Part shown: one piece after another, positions 1 through 6,958 of the stretch
Position numbering within the stretch: the stretch's first letter is position 1
How the letters are laid out: every line of letters begins with the position of its first letter
Source: Bacteroidales bacterium UBA5621
GTDB taxonomy: Bacteria; Bacteroidota; Bacteroidia; Bacteroidales; VadinHA17
DNA length: 12,422 nucleotides
Direction: 5' to 3'
Assembly: GCA_002424525.1 (NCBI GenBank)
Contig: DIKJ01000136.1
Coordinates: 1-12,422 of the forward strand
Program-made: the position numbers and the translations under genes
Notes under the pieces: model-generated
Told to the model about the DNA's origin: nothing
Databases searched by the model: none
Seen by the model: only the letters and a program-made list of their open reading frames with translations

Positions 1-719
1 TTGCCGAGATTGACCGGTCCGGTGAATTCATCAGGCGTCTCCATAAGCTTTATCATTCCTTCCACCAGATCGTCAACGAACTGAAAACTGCGGGTATGTG
101 ATCCGTCGCCGAATATCGTGATGTCCTTTCCCTGAAGCGCCTGTACAATGAAATTGGAGATGACCCTTCCGTCATTACTGTTCATCCGCGGACCGTAGGT
201 GTTGAAGATCCGGGCTATCTTGATCCGTACATTATTCTGCCTGTGGTAGTTCATGTAAAGTGTCTCCGCGCATCGCTTACCCTCATCGTAACAGGCACGT
301 GGACCGAGTGTGTTGACGTTCCCCCTGTAATCCTCGGTCTGGGGATGCACCTCCGGATCGCCGTAGATCTCGCTTGTGGAGGCGAGCATCACTTTCGACT
401 TCGTCCGCTTCGCCAGTCCCAGGGTGTTGATCGCACCCATCACCGAAGTCTTGATGGTTTTAATACCGTTATACTGATAGTGAAGCGGAGAAGCAGGACA
501 GGCAAGGTTATAAATCTCATCCGTTTCGACATAAACGGGGGTTGTAATATCGTGCCTGATGACTTCAAAATAATGATTATCAAGAAGATGTATTATATTG
601 AGCTTTGATCCGGTGAAATAGTTATCAAGACAGATCACTTCGCTGCCGAGTTCAAGCAGTCGTTCGCACAGCCGGGAACCTATGAATCCGGCTCCACCGG
701 TTACAAGGATTCGTTTCAT
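1..719 (-). CDS. UDP-glucuronate decarboxylase (UDP-xylose synthase), SDR family, 3' end cut by window edge
   Basis: This is the N-terminal 239 residues of an extended short-chain dehydrogenase/reductase; the gene runs off the left edge. It starts at an ATG (717–719) with [15 protein letters not shown], the Rossmann GxxGxxG motif (G8, G11, G14), and D32 ends the second strand as in NAD-preferring enzymes. The catalytic region has TSEIYGDP (S116, E117) and the YxxxK pair Y144/K148 inside [11 protein letters not shown], wording typical of UDP-glucuronate decarboxylases rather than GalE epimerases. The family oxidises C4 of UDP-glucuronate, decarboxylates it and re-reduces it, giving UDP-xylose for surface polysaccharide. 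Family members are usually about 310–320 residues, so roughly 75–80 are missing. It lies 102 bases downstream of ileS on the same strand, but has its own candidate −7 box at 740–747. The decarboxylase call rests on residues; the physiological role is inferred. Confidence 0.88.
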   Translation of the reverse strand, partial: MKRILVTGGAGFIGSRLCERLLELGSEVICLDNYFTGSKLNIIHLLDNHYFEVIRHDITTPVYVETDEIYNLACPASPLHYQYNGIKTIKTSVMGAINTLGLAKRTKSKVMLASTSEIYGDPEVHPQTEDYRGNVNTLGPRACYDEGKRCAETLYMNYHRQNNVRIKIARIFNTYGPRMNSNDGRVISNFIVQALQGKDITIFGDGSHTRSFQFVDDLVEGMIKLMETPDEFTGPVNLG

Positions 720-739
720 TGGACAGTGTTTTATTTCTA

Positions 740-747
740 CAAATGTA
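740..747 (-). promoter_or_regulatory. Candidate −7 box (TACATTTG) for the UDP-glucuronate decarboxylase gene
   Basis: Read on the minus strand the site is TACATTTG, a perfect match to the Bacteroidota −7 consensus TAnnTTTG, 20 bases before the ATG. No TTTG occurs at the usual −33 distance, so only the −7 element supports it. Confidence 0.4.
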
Positions 748-780
748 ATTAAATAATAGAGGTTTGTGCTGTTAATTAGA

Positions 781-813
781 AGAGGGGGAGAGGGGGAGAG
801 AGGGCGAGGGGGA
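781..813. repeat. Purine-rich octamer tandem array between ileS and the decarboxylase gene
   Basis: Four in-phase 8-base units (AGAGGGGG twice, then AGAGAGGG and CGAGGGGG) lie 9 bases beyond the ileS stop codon. This is one of several short-unit arrays in the window that sit at gene 3' ends. It does not form a hairpin, so it is not an evident terminator. Confidence 0.75.
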
Positions 814-821
814 GATTGTCC

Positions 822-3800
822 TTATCCATTCCTGGAAACAGAAATCCGCACCATCAGATTGTCGATTTCAACCTCGCGGATGTTGTTTGTGTCGGCAAAG
901 CTATCGACAACAGAAACCGAAGTGGCGAGTGTTTGTGATCCGATATATGAAGCGTGTCTTTCAATGGCTTCGCGGACCATGTCGTGATCTTCGATCCTTA
1001 CGTTGATCTTGTCGGTCACGTCGAACCCGCTCTCCTTCCTTATATTCTGGATCCTGTTGACAAACTCGCGGGCTATGCCTTCATACCTGAGCTCGTCGGT
1101 AACGGTTACATCGAGGGCCACCGTGAGTTTCCCCTCGTTCACCACCTGCCATCCCGGGATATCCTCAGAGATTATCTCAACATCGCCGGTTGTAAGGATA
1201 ATTTCTTTCCCGCCTATATTAAAAGCATGTTTCCCGTTATTCTCAAACGCCGTTAACTCACCGGGCGTGAGGCCGGCAACGGCATTGCCGATCTCTTTCA
1301 TCATCTTTCCGTAGCGGGGTCCGAGGAGCCTGAAATTTGGCTTGATCTTCCTGACCAGCACGGAGGCCGTGTCATCAATATATTCCACCTCTTTCACATT
1401 GACCTCTGCAAGGACCAGGTCCCTTACCGCTTCAAACCTCTCCCTGAACGTCCTGTCAGGAACGGGGATCATTATCCTGGCGAGGGGCTGGCGCACCTTG
1501 ATGCCAACCTTCCTTCTCAGGCTCAGTATCATCGACGAGACCTTTTGCGCGATATCCATCCTCTCTTCAAGCTCCCTGTCGATAAGCGACTCGTCGTGCT
1601 CAGGGAAAAGGGTCAGGTGGACCGAGTGTTCATCTATCCGTCCGGTCGAATTATTGAGATCGGTGAAGAGCCTGTCCATATAGAAGGGGGCAACCGGGGC
1701 AGCCAGCCTGCTCACTGTCTCGAGGCAGAGATAGAGTGTCTGATAGGCTGCCACTTTATCGGTGTCGTACTCCCCTCCCCAGTATCTTTTCCTGTTGAGC
1801 CGCACGTACCAGTTGCTGAGGTTCTCGGTGACGAACTCCTGGACAGCCCTGGCGGCGCGGGTAAGATCGTAATCCCCGTAGCATTTCCCGACCTCTTTCA
1901 CGAGAGAATTAAGAAGCGAGATGATCCACCGGTCGATCTCCGGCCGTTCCTTCACGGGGATATCGGCTTCAGCATACCTGAAGTTATCGATGTTGGCATA
2001 AAGGGAGAAGAAAGAGTATGTGTTATAGAGCGTTCCGAAGAATTTGCGTTTAACCTCATCAATGCCATCCGCGTCGAATTTCAGGTTATCCCATGGCTGT
2101 GCGTTGGTAAGGAGATACCATCGGAGCGGATCGGATCCGTACTCCTCGATCGTCCTGAAGGGATCTGTCGCATTTCCGAGGCGCTTCGACATCTTGTTCC
2201 CGTTCTTGTCGAGTATCAGTCCGTTGGAGATGATGTTCCTGAAAGCGACAGAACCGGATATCATTGTGGCTATGGCGTGAAGCGTGAAGAACCATCCGCG
2301 CGTCTGATCCACACCTTCTGCAATAAAGTCTGCAGGGAACTGATTCTCAAAATCTTCCTGGTTCTCAAAAGGATAATGGACCTGTGCATAGGGCATGGCT
2401 CCGGAGTCGAACCAGACATCGATGAGATCGGGTTCGCGGAACATTCTGCTGCCTGACTCGCTCACAAGGATTATCTCATCGACGAAGGGACGGTGAAGAT
2501 CAAACTTCTCGTAGTTCTCCCGGGAATTGTCGCCTTCGATAAAACTGCCGAGCGGGTTCTCCATCATGAATCCTGCCCTTATTGATTTTTCTATCTCTGC
2601 TTTAAGCTCGCCGGCAGAACCGATGCATTTCTCCTCTTTCCTGTCGGCTGTCAGCCATATTGGCAGGGGTGTACCCCAGAACCTCGATCTGGAAAGGTTC
2701 CAGTCGACCAGGTTCTCGAGCCATTTGCCGAACCGGCCTGTTCCGGTAGCCGGAGGCTTCCAGTTGATGGTGTTATTGAGTTCTATAAGGCGTTCGCGGA
2801 AGGCGGTTGTACGGATGAACCAGGCGTCGAGAGGATAATAGAGCACCGGTTTGTCGGTCCTCCAGCAGTGAGGGTAGCTGTGAACCTGTTTTTCTATCCT
2901 GAAGGCTTTGCCTTTCTGCTTCAGCATGACGGCTATATCGACGTCGAGGGTATCGGTTTTTCCCTCAAGGCCGGAATCGTATTCATTCTTCACCGGCCTG
3001 GCTTCGAATCCTCTATAGGTGTCTATATTAACCCGCTCTTTCACAAATTCCTCATCGAGATCGGCTATTGGCACCATAAAGCCCCTCTTATCGACAAGGG
3101 GTCCGGTTGTTCCGTCTCTCCTTTTCACCATAAGAGGCGGTATGCCGTTCTCTTTTCCCGCGCGGTAGTCGTCGGCGCCAAAGGTTGGGGCTAAATGTAC
3201 TATTCCTGTACCATCTTCCGTGGTAACAAATTCCCCCGTTATCACCCTGAAGGCGCCATCATCCGGTCTTACCCAGTCGATGAGCTGTTCGTAGCTGATG
3301 CCCTTCAGTTTCTCCCCGGGAAACTCATCAATCACCACAAAAGGTATCTCTTTTTCGCCGGGCCTGAGGTCTTTAATATTCTCAACTGCATTTGCCGGCT
3401 GGAAGAAGACGTTCATCAGGTCTTTGGCCAGTATGACGGTTACCGGATCGCCGGTATAGGGATTAAAAGTGCGGACAACAGAATAAATAATTTCGCTTCC
3501 GACAGCGAGCGCGGTGTTGGAAGGAAGCGTCCATGGAGTTGTGGTCCAGGCCATTATATGGACATCTTCCGTATCGGTCTTTTTATAGAGGAACTCCGAC
3601 CGGTTCTCCCTGACCAGCCTGAATAGGGCTGTGCAGGTAGTGTCCTTCACATCGCGGTAACAGCCCGGCAGGTTCAGCTCGTGCGAGCTCAGCCCGGTCC
3701 CGGCTGCGGGGGAATAGGGTTGTATGGTATAACCCTGGTAGAGGTACCCGCCCGAGTAGAGTTTCTGAAGCAGGTACCAGAGTGTCTCGATATAACGGTT

Positions 3801-4265
3801 ATCGTAAGTTACATAAGGGTGATCCATATTAACCCAGTAACCCATCTTACGGGTCAGATCCTCCCACAGATCGGTATATCTCATCACATCGGTGCGGCAG
3901 GCTTTATTGAACTCGTCGATCGATATTTTTTCGGTGCCGATATCCTCTTTTGTTATCCCGAGAGCCTTCTCAACACCAAGCTCCACAGGTAGTCCGTGGG
4001 TATCCCATCCGGCCTTGCGTTTTACCTCATAACCGCACTGGGCCTTGTAGCGGCATACTGTATCCTTGATGGTGCGTGACAATACGTGATGAATTCCGGG
4101 AATACCGTTTGCTGACGGGGGACCTTCATAAAATATAAATTCTCCTTTCCCGTTCCTTTCACGGACGCTCCTGTGAAAGGTGTCGTTATCGTCCCAGAAC
4201 TCCAGTATCTCCTTGTTTACTTTTGAGAGATCGAGGCCCTTATACTCCGGAAAACGTTTACCCAT
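822..4265 (-). CDS. ileS: Isoleucyl-tRNA synthetase, eukaryotic-like (IleRS2) type with GIHH signature
   Basis: This cytoplasmic class I synthetase (1,147 residues) charges tRNA-Ile. The open frame extends 53 codons further upstream, but the ATG at 4265 gives MGKRFPEYKG, the usual Bacteroidota N-terminus, and the extra codons cover the promoter and a palindrome. The class I HIGH signature reads G57-I-H-H60, with the first and third positions exchanged. The second signature is KMSKR (691–695). The CP1 editing domain is present: AWTTTPWTLPSN (239–250) and HLAPTFGADD with D365/D366. WFDSGAMPYA begins at 618. The C-terminal zinc-finger cysteines of IleRS1 enzymes are absent and the C-terminal domain is long, both typical of IleRS2. 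IleRS2 enzymes are naturally mupirocin-resistant, and the GxHH variant has been reported as hyper-resistant. The identity is certain; resistance in this organism is inferred. Confidence 0.97.
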   Translation of the reverse strand: MGKRFPEYKGLDLSKVNKEILEFWDDNDTFHRSVRERNGKGEFIFYEGPPSANGIPGIHHVLSRTIKDTVCRYKAQCGYEVKRKAGWDTHGLPVELGVEKALGITKEDIGTEKISIDEFNKACRTDVMRYTDLWEDLTRKMGYWVNMDHPYVTYDNRYIETLWYLLQKLYSGGYLYQGYTIQPYSPAAGTGLSSHELNLPGCYRDVKDTTCTALFRLVRENRSEFLYKKTDTEDVHIMAWTTTPWTLPSNTALAVGSEIIYSVVRTFNPYTGDPVTVILAKDLMNVFFQPANAVENIKDLRPGEKEIPFVVIDEFPGEKLKGISYEQLIDWVRPDDGAFRVITGEFVTTEDGTGIVHLAPTFGADDYRAGKENGIPPLMVKRRDGTTGPLVDKRGFMVPIADLDEEFVKERVNIDTYRGFEARPVKNEYDSGLEGKTDTLDVDIAVMLKQKGKAFRIEKQVHSYPHCWRTDKPVLYYPLDAWFIRTTAFRERLIELNNTINWKPPATGTGRFGKWLENLVDWNLSRSRFWGTPLPIWLTADRKEEKCIGSAGELKAEIEKSIRAGFMMENPLGSFIEGDNSRENYEKFDLHRPFVDEIILVSESGSRMFREPDLIDVWFDSGAMPYAQVHYPFENQEDFENQFPADFIAEGVDQTRGWFFTLHAIATMISGSVAFRNIISNGLILDKNGNKMSKRLGNATDPFRTIEEYGSDPLRWYLLTNAQPWDNLKFDADGIDEVKRKFFGTLYNTYSFFSLYANIDNFRYAEADIPVKERPEIDRWIISLLNSLVKEVGKCYGDYDLTRAARAVQEFVTENLSNWYVRLNRKRYWGGEYDTDKVAAYQTLYLCLETVSRLAAPVAPFYMDRLFTDLNNSTGRIDEHSVHLTLFPEHDESLIDRELEERMDIAQKVSSMILSLRRKVGIKVRQPLARIMIPVPDRTFRERFEAVRDLVLAEVNVKEVEYIDDTASVLVRKIKPNFRLLGPRYGKMMKEIGNAVAGLTPGELTAFENNGKHAFNIGGKEIILTTGDVEIISEDIPGWQVVNEGKLTVALDVTVTDELRYEGIAREFVNRIQNIRKESGFDVTDKINVRIEDHDMVREAIERHASYIGSQTLATSVSVVDSFADTNNIREVEIDNLMVRISVSRNG
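4086..4097 (-). other. IleRS signature motif GIHH (altered HIGH)
   Basis: Codons GGA-ATT-CAT-CAC encode G57-I58-H59-H60. Alignment by eye with the common form (PP-x-A-x-G-x-P-H-x-G-H) places G57 where the first His normally is and H59 where the Gly normally is. The flanking GPPSANGIP and TIKD are normal, so this is not an alignment slip or sequencing error. Confidence 0.9.
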
Positions 4266-4306
4266 CGGATCAGTAAGATATAATTGTAACTCCTTTAAAA
4301 ACGGGG

Positions 4307-4314
4307 CAAAGTTA
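4307..4314 (-). promoter_or_regulatory. Candidate ileS −7 box (TAACTTTG)
   Basis: The minus strand reads TAACTTTG, a perfect TAnnTTTG match, 41 bases before the chosen ATG. It gives a leader of about 35 bases containing AAAGGAG, which is too far upstream of the ATG to be a standard Shine-Dalgarno. No clear −33 TTTG is seen. Its location inside the upstream open frame supports the shorter start. Confidence 0.5.
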
Positions 4315-4357
4315 GTAAAAAGCTGAATACAATATGTGGTGCGGTGGTAAATGGGAT

Positions 4358-4397
4358 AATGATTGCTTCGCCACGCGATGCGGGCGAAGCAATCATT
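4358..4397. repeat. REP-like perfect palindrome between divergent ileS and rhodanese genes
   Basis: Two 15-base perfect arms (4358–4372 and 4383–4397) pair around a 10-base middle that itself contains CGC/GCG, so a stem of about 18 pairs with a 3-base GAT loop is possible. The left arm core GATTGCTTCGCC recurs near 11,130. It lies between divergent promoters, so a transcription terminator role is unlikely. Confidence 0.85.
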
Positions 4398-4462
4398 CTC
4401 AGTATCCGGGAAATTGAATAACACTAACCTTTTTTTTAGTTTCTTTGTATGGGAGTTTTTTT

Positions 4463-4879
4463 ATGAAACGATTTGTATTAATACTTGCCGTATTTGTGTC
4501 TTTGTCCGGAAATATCTTCGCTCAAAGCACTGATTCTCTGACATATATGAATCTTGAGCCCTATTACTTCCACCTTAATTATATCACCGACAGCAGTTCC
4601 GTACTCATCGATGTAAGGGAGTTCTTCGAGTACAGGCGCTCAAGGATAAGGGATGCTGTTCACATGCCAACATCGGTTGGTTTTGAGATCGCAGCAGATA
4701 CACTCGGGAAGGAGAACTCACTGTTTTTATATTGCTATAACGGCTACAGGAGCAAAAAAGCCGCGGAGTTCTTTATTAGCAAGGGGTTCACACGGGCATA
4801 TAATCTCGATGGAGGGATTGTGCAGTGGAGGAAGGATAATATGCCGGTGGAGAGGACGAGGGTGAGGCGTGAGAGGTGA
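4463..4879 (+). CDS. Exported single-domain rhodanese-like protein
   Basis: The protein has 138 residues from the ATG at 4463; an in-frame TTG at 4445 is less likely because MKRFVLILAVFVSLSGNIFA reads as a clean signal peptide ending at A20-Q21. It lacks a lipobox cysteine, so a soluble periplasmic protein is expected. One rhodanese domain follows: VLIDVREFFEYRRS (47–60), the active-site loop CYNGYRS with catalytic C91 and R96, and NLDGGIVQWRK (114–124). Rhodaneses transfer sulfane sulfur; PspE-type exported forms are the nearest known analogues, and the physiological partner is unknown. It is the only forward gene in the first 11 kb, divergent from ileS and convergent with ribE. Its last seven codons (RVRRER and stop) lie in phase with a heptamer repeat array, so the basic tail is probably repeat-derived rather than functional. 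Confidence 0.88.
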   Translation: MKRFVLILAVFVSLSGNIFAQSTDSLTYMNLEPYYFHLNYITDSSSVLIDVREFFEYRRSRIRDAVHMPTSVGFEIAADTLGKENSLFLYCYNGYRSKKAAEFFISKGFTRAYNLDGGIVQWRKDNMPVERTRVRRER

Positions 4880-4973
4880 GCGTAAAGCGTAGAGCGTAAA
4901 GCGTAGAGCGGGGAGCTGGGAGCAGGGAGCAGGGAGCAAAAAAAACACCCAGGACCCAGGACCCAGGACCCAG
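4859..4973. repeat. Compound heptamer tandem array between rhodanese and ribE
   Basis: Units of exactly 7 bases run in phase: AGGGTGA, GGCGTGA, GAGGTGA (whose TGA is the rhodanese stop), then GCGTAAA, GCGTAGA, GCGTAAA, GCGTAGA, GCGGGGA, GCTGGGA, GCAGGGA, GCAGGGA up to 4935. After an A-run come three and a half CCCAGGA units (4948–4973), ending 2 bases from the ribE stop. All three unit types share the 7-base period although their words differ. Confidence 0.88.
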
Positions 4974-4975
4974 TA

Positions 4976-5575
4976 TTACTTTCCGAGTTGTTGTTTGACG
5001 ATCCGGGCGATGTATTTGCCGAGGATGTCGAACTCGATGTTGACGACTGTTCCTTTTTTGATCTGATGGAAATTGGTTACCTCCCAGGTATAGGGTATGA
5101 TAGCCACCTGGAACGACCTGTCCTGCGAGTTCACGACGGTGAGGCTCACCCCGTTGACAGAGACTGATCCTTTTTCGACGGTCAGATAATCATCCTGAAG
5201 CGGCTCATATTCAAACGTATAGTACCAACTGCCACCGGCTTCCGTCACTCCGGTACACACAGCCGTCTGATCGATATGTCCCTGCACCATATGACCGTCG
5301 AGTCGTCCGTCAAGCTTCGTACTGCGTTCGAGATTGACCTTGTCGCCCGGCTTGAGCAACCCGAGATTGGTTTTCTCAAGGGTCTCCCTGATAGCCGTTA
5401 CGGTATATGTATCGTCTTCCTTCCTGACCACCGTAAGGCACACCCCGTTATGCGAAATGCTCTGGTCGATCTTCAGCTCGCGGGTGAATGAGCATTTCAT
5501 TGTAATATGAAGGTTATCCTTCTCTTTCTCCAGCCTGACTACCGGAGCCGCCTCTTCAACTATTCCTGAGAACAT
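4976..5575 (-). CDS. ribE: Riboflavin synthase, alpha subunit
   Basis: This cytoplasmic enzyme converts two 6,7-dimethyl-8-ribityllumazines to riboflavin and the pyrimidinedione precursor. The 199-residue protein starts at the ATG at 5575; an 18-codon upstream extension is rejected because MFSGIVEE is the invariant N-terminus of the family. Two homologous lumazine-binding halves are visible: SHNGVCLTVV (41–50, C47) in the first and SVSVNGVSLTVV (137–148) in the second. DGHMVQGHID (93–102) opens the second half, and EFDILGKYI (181–189, with conserved D185) lies near the C-terminal trimerisation helix. The length is normal. It converges with the rhodanese gene across the heptamer array and has no rib neighbours. 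No FMN riboswitch is visible upstream. The gene is called ribE or ribC depending on the organism. Confidence 0.96.
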   Translation of the reverse strand: MFSGIVEEAAPVVRLEKEKDNLHITMKCSFTRELKIDQSISHNGVCLTVVRKEDDTYTVTAIRETLEKTNLGLLKPGDKVNLERSTKLDGRLDGHMVQGHIDQTAVCTGVTEAGGSWYYTFEYEPLQDDYLTVEKGSVSVNGVSLTVVNSQDRSFQVAIIPYTWEVTNFHQIKKGTVVNIEFDILGKYIARIVKQQLGK

Positions 5576-5598
5576 GGTTTGTCGTTTACTTGATGCCG

Positions 5599-5630
5599 TA
5601 AACATAATGAAACTGCGGAAAACTAACAAA
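5599..5630 (-). promoter_or_regulatory. Candidate ribE promoter, TTTG-N20-TATGTTTA
   Basis: On the minus strand TTTG (5627–5630) is followed after 20 bases by TATGTTTA (5599–5606), one mismatch from TAnnTTTG. Spacing fits the Bacteroidota primary sigma factor. It would give a leader of about 16–18 bases. Confidence 0.45.
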
Positions 5631-5665
5631 CGGCTGCCGGGAGCAGGGGTAGAGATTGAGGAAGG

Positions 5666-5719
5666 TCATGTTATTATTTCCTTAATCTCAGCTTCACGTT
5701 CCTCATTTGTCAATTTCAT
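5666..5719 (-). pseudogene. 17-codon stub overlapping the MNT gene, probable remnant of a HEPN toxin gene
   Basis: The MNT stop TGA and an ATG overlap as ATGA (5716–5719), the usual coupling between partner genes. The frame opened there encodes only MKLTNEEREAEIKEIIT before TGA at 5666. HEPN partners of MNT proteins often begin with a short Leu-Thr-x-Glu-Glu-(Arg)-x-Ala stretch followed by an Ile/Leu-rich helix, which the first ten or so residues resemble. The remaining hundred or so residues expected of a HEPN protein are missing, and a short heptamer-like stretch (GGGAGCA, GGGGTAGA) begins about 20 bases further on. The overlap and the short frame are visible; HEPN origin is inferred from a very short resemblance. 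It could also be a chance frame. Confidence 0.4.
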
Positions 5720-6036
5720 AAAACAATGCCTTCATTTTCAACATTTTTAAAGAATGGAGTAAAACTTCGTCTCAACCATTCCTTTTTCGAATATACCTTC
5801 ACTGAAAAATGTTGCCCTATTTCCCATCCCAGATCATAAAGAGGATACATAACTTTATTTAAATCAGCTGGTTCAATTTTGGGTTTATTCAGAACCACAA
5901 GAAGATCCCAATCTGAATCAGATCCTGAATCTCCCCTTGCATGGGAACCAAAAAGAATTATCCTCGCATCCGGAACTATCGGATGTAATGTATTGTAAAT
6001 TGCCTTTAATATAATTTTTCTTTCTCTTTCCTTCAT
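5716..6036 (-). CDS. MNT-type minimal nucleotidyltransferase (antitoxin-like), probably orphaned
   Basis: This is a 106-residue polymerase-beta-fold nucleotidyltransferase. The signature GSx10DxD is complete: G30-S31 then D42-W-D44, within FGSHARGDSGSDSDWDLLVV. In HEPN/MNT modules such proteins AMPylate and neutralise the HEPN ribonuclease partner. The third acidic residue usually found on a later strand is not obvious, since the matching stretch reads FSVKVYSKKEW (78–88), so catalytic competence is uncertain. AAGGAAC lies upstream of the ATG with rather long spacing, and a good promoter is present (6086–6117). A 17-codon stub overlaps its 3' end by four bases where the HEPN gene would start, which suggests a broken module. 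The fold assignment is secure; the antitoxin role is inferred from family and context. Confidence 0.85.
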   Translation of the reverse strand: MKERERKIILKAIYNTLHPIVPDARIILFGSHARGDSGSDSDWDLLVVLNKPKIEPADLNKVMYPLYDLGWEIGQHFSVKVYSKKEWLRRSFTPFFKNVENEGIVL

Positions 6037-6085
6037 GATTTTAAGTTCCTTATAAATATTTCATTAATTACCAATCCGGATTAAG

Positions 6086-6117
6086 CAAAGATAAATTTAT
6101 TACAGGCTTTCACCAAA
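6086..6117 (-). promoter_or_regulatory. Promoter of the MNT gene, TTTG-N20-TATCTTTG
   Basis: On the minus strand TTTG (6114–6117) is followed after 20 bases by TATCTTTG (6086–6093). Both boxes match the Bacteroidota −33/−7 consensus exactly. Initiation near 6079 would give a leader of about 43 bases. Confidence 0.6.
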
Positions 6118-6259
6118 AACAGTATATTAAAAAATGATCCAACGTTTAAATGCTTATTCTCCGGTATTTATCACTTTGCCAACTGCCAACTTCTTTTTGC
6201 CCTGTGGAGCCTGCTCCGCCTGCGGGGGTGGGCATGTGGCTGGACATTCAGATTTCGGG

Positions 6260-6958
6260 TCAAATCGTCAGAGGAAACTCCCGGTAGATCTTTAAAAGTT
6301 GTAACGTTTCTTCACGGAGTTTCGTTCTGACAAATTCTTTCAGGGGAGTGTCAACTAAATCGCCAAGACCACTTAACAGGGCAGTGGCCTTTGTTTTTTC
6401 AATTCCGGCAATACATATATCAATATATTCAGGCAACTCCTTTCCCATTCGTTTTTCAATTATCTCCGCATTGACAGGCGTCGTCTGTTTCATGAAGTAA
6501 TAAATATCAAAAACATCACGGCTGGTAAAAACATGACGGTCAAGCAGGGCGCATAACTTATGAGCGAACATATCCGGCTTTACCATTACATTCATTGCAA
6601 TCCCGAGATAATTCTTAATCTCATAACTATCAGGAAATTCCCTGTTTGACACTTCAATTTTCAGATTCCTTTCATATGCTCCATAATCCAAAACAAGCAA
6701 AAGACCAAAGTGCTTTTCTGCTTCATCTCTTATGGTACCGTAATTCAGAAGGATCGACCGCAGCTTTTGATATACCGATGAACTTTTCCCCGGGCTTAGA
6801 AGGTTAAAATCCAGATCTATGGAAAAACGCGGCAGGTCGTAAAAAATCATTTGCGCTGTGCCTTCCTTAAACCCAAGTGATACTGCAAGCTCTGTATCCG
6901 AATAGATATCCTTTAATACAGAAACGAGGAAAAATTTATGTCTGTTTACATCAAGCAT
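6260..6958 (-). CDS. abiEii: AbiEii-type toxin, nucleotidyltransferase of a type IV abortive-infection system
   Basis: The 232-residue protein belongs to the AbiEii/AbiGii (DUF1814) nucleotidyltransferases, GTP-binding toxins that act in AbiE phage-abortive systems. Motif I is K31-E-G-T-A followed by YDLPRFSIDLDF with D48 and D50; most relatives have Gly where E32 stands (KGGTA). The second motif is NLKIEVS (98–104; K100, E102), followed by KPDMFAHKLCALLDR (127–141) and RDVFDIYYF (147–155), the usual C-terminal signature. The start ATG (6956–6958) lies inside the last codons of the upstream antitoxin gene, an 8-base overlap that implies translational coupling. Length is somewhat short compared with many relatives (about 230–300). 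The family is clear; the effect of E32 on activity is unknown. Confidence 0.87.
   Translation of the reverse strand: MLDVNRHKFFLVSVLKDIYSDTELAVSLGFKEGTAQMIFYDLPRFSIDLDFNLLSPGKSSSVYQKLRSILLNYGTIRDEAEKHFGLLLVLDYGAYERNLKIEVSNREFPDSYEIKNYLGIAMNVMVKPDMFAHKLCALLDRHVFTSRDVFDIYYFMKQTTPVNAEIIEKRMGKELPEYIDICIAGIEKTKATALLSGLGDLVDTPLKEFVRTKLREETLQLLKIYREFPLTI

Noticed and set aside
1545..2456. 303-codon open frame on the plus strand
   Set aside because: It lies wholly inside ileS, antisense to it, and its translation has no recognisable domain. Long antisense frames are common opposite GC-rich coding sequence.
4358..4397. The palindrome as a rho-independent terminator
   Set aside because: It lies between two divergent 5' ends with no gene ending into it and no T-run directly after the stem.
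4266..4424. N-terminal 53-codon extension of IleRS
   Set aside because: It contains the −7 box and the palindrome, has no IleRS homology, and MGKRFPEYKG is the expected family start.
6168..6240. Repeat-like stretch after abiEii (TGCCAAC twice, then a GC-rich segment with GGAG/CTCC)
   Set aside because: Only two units are visible and the hairpin is four pairs long, too little to annotate as an array or terminator.
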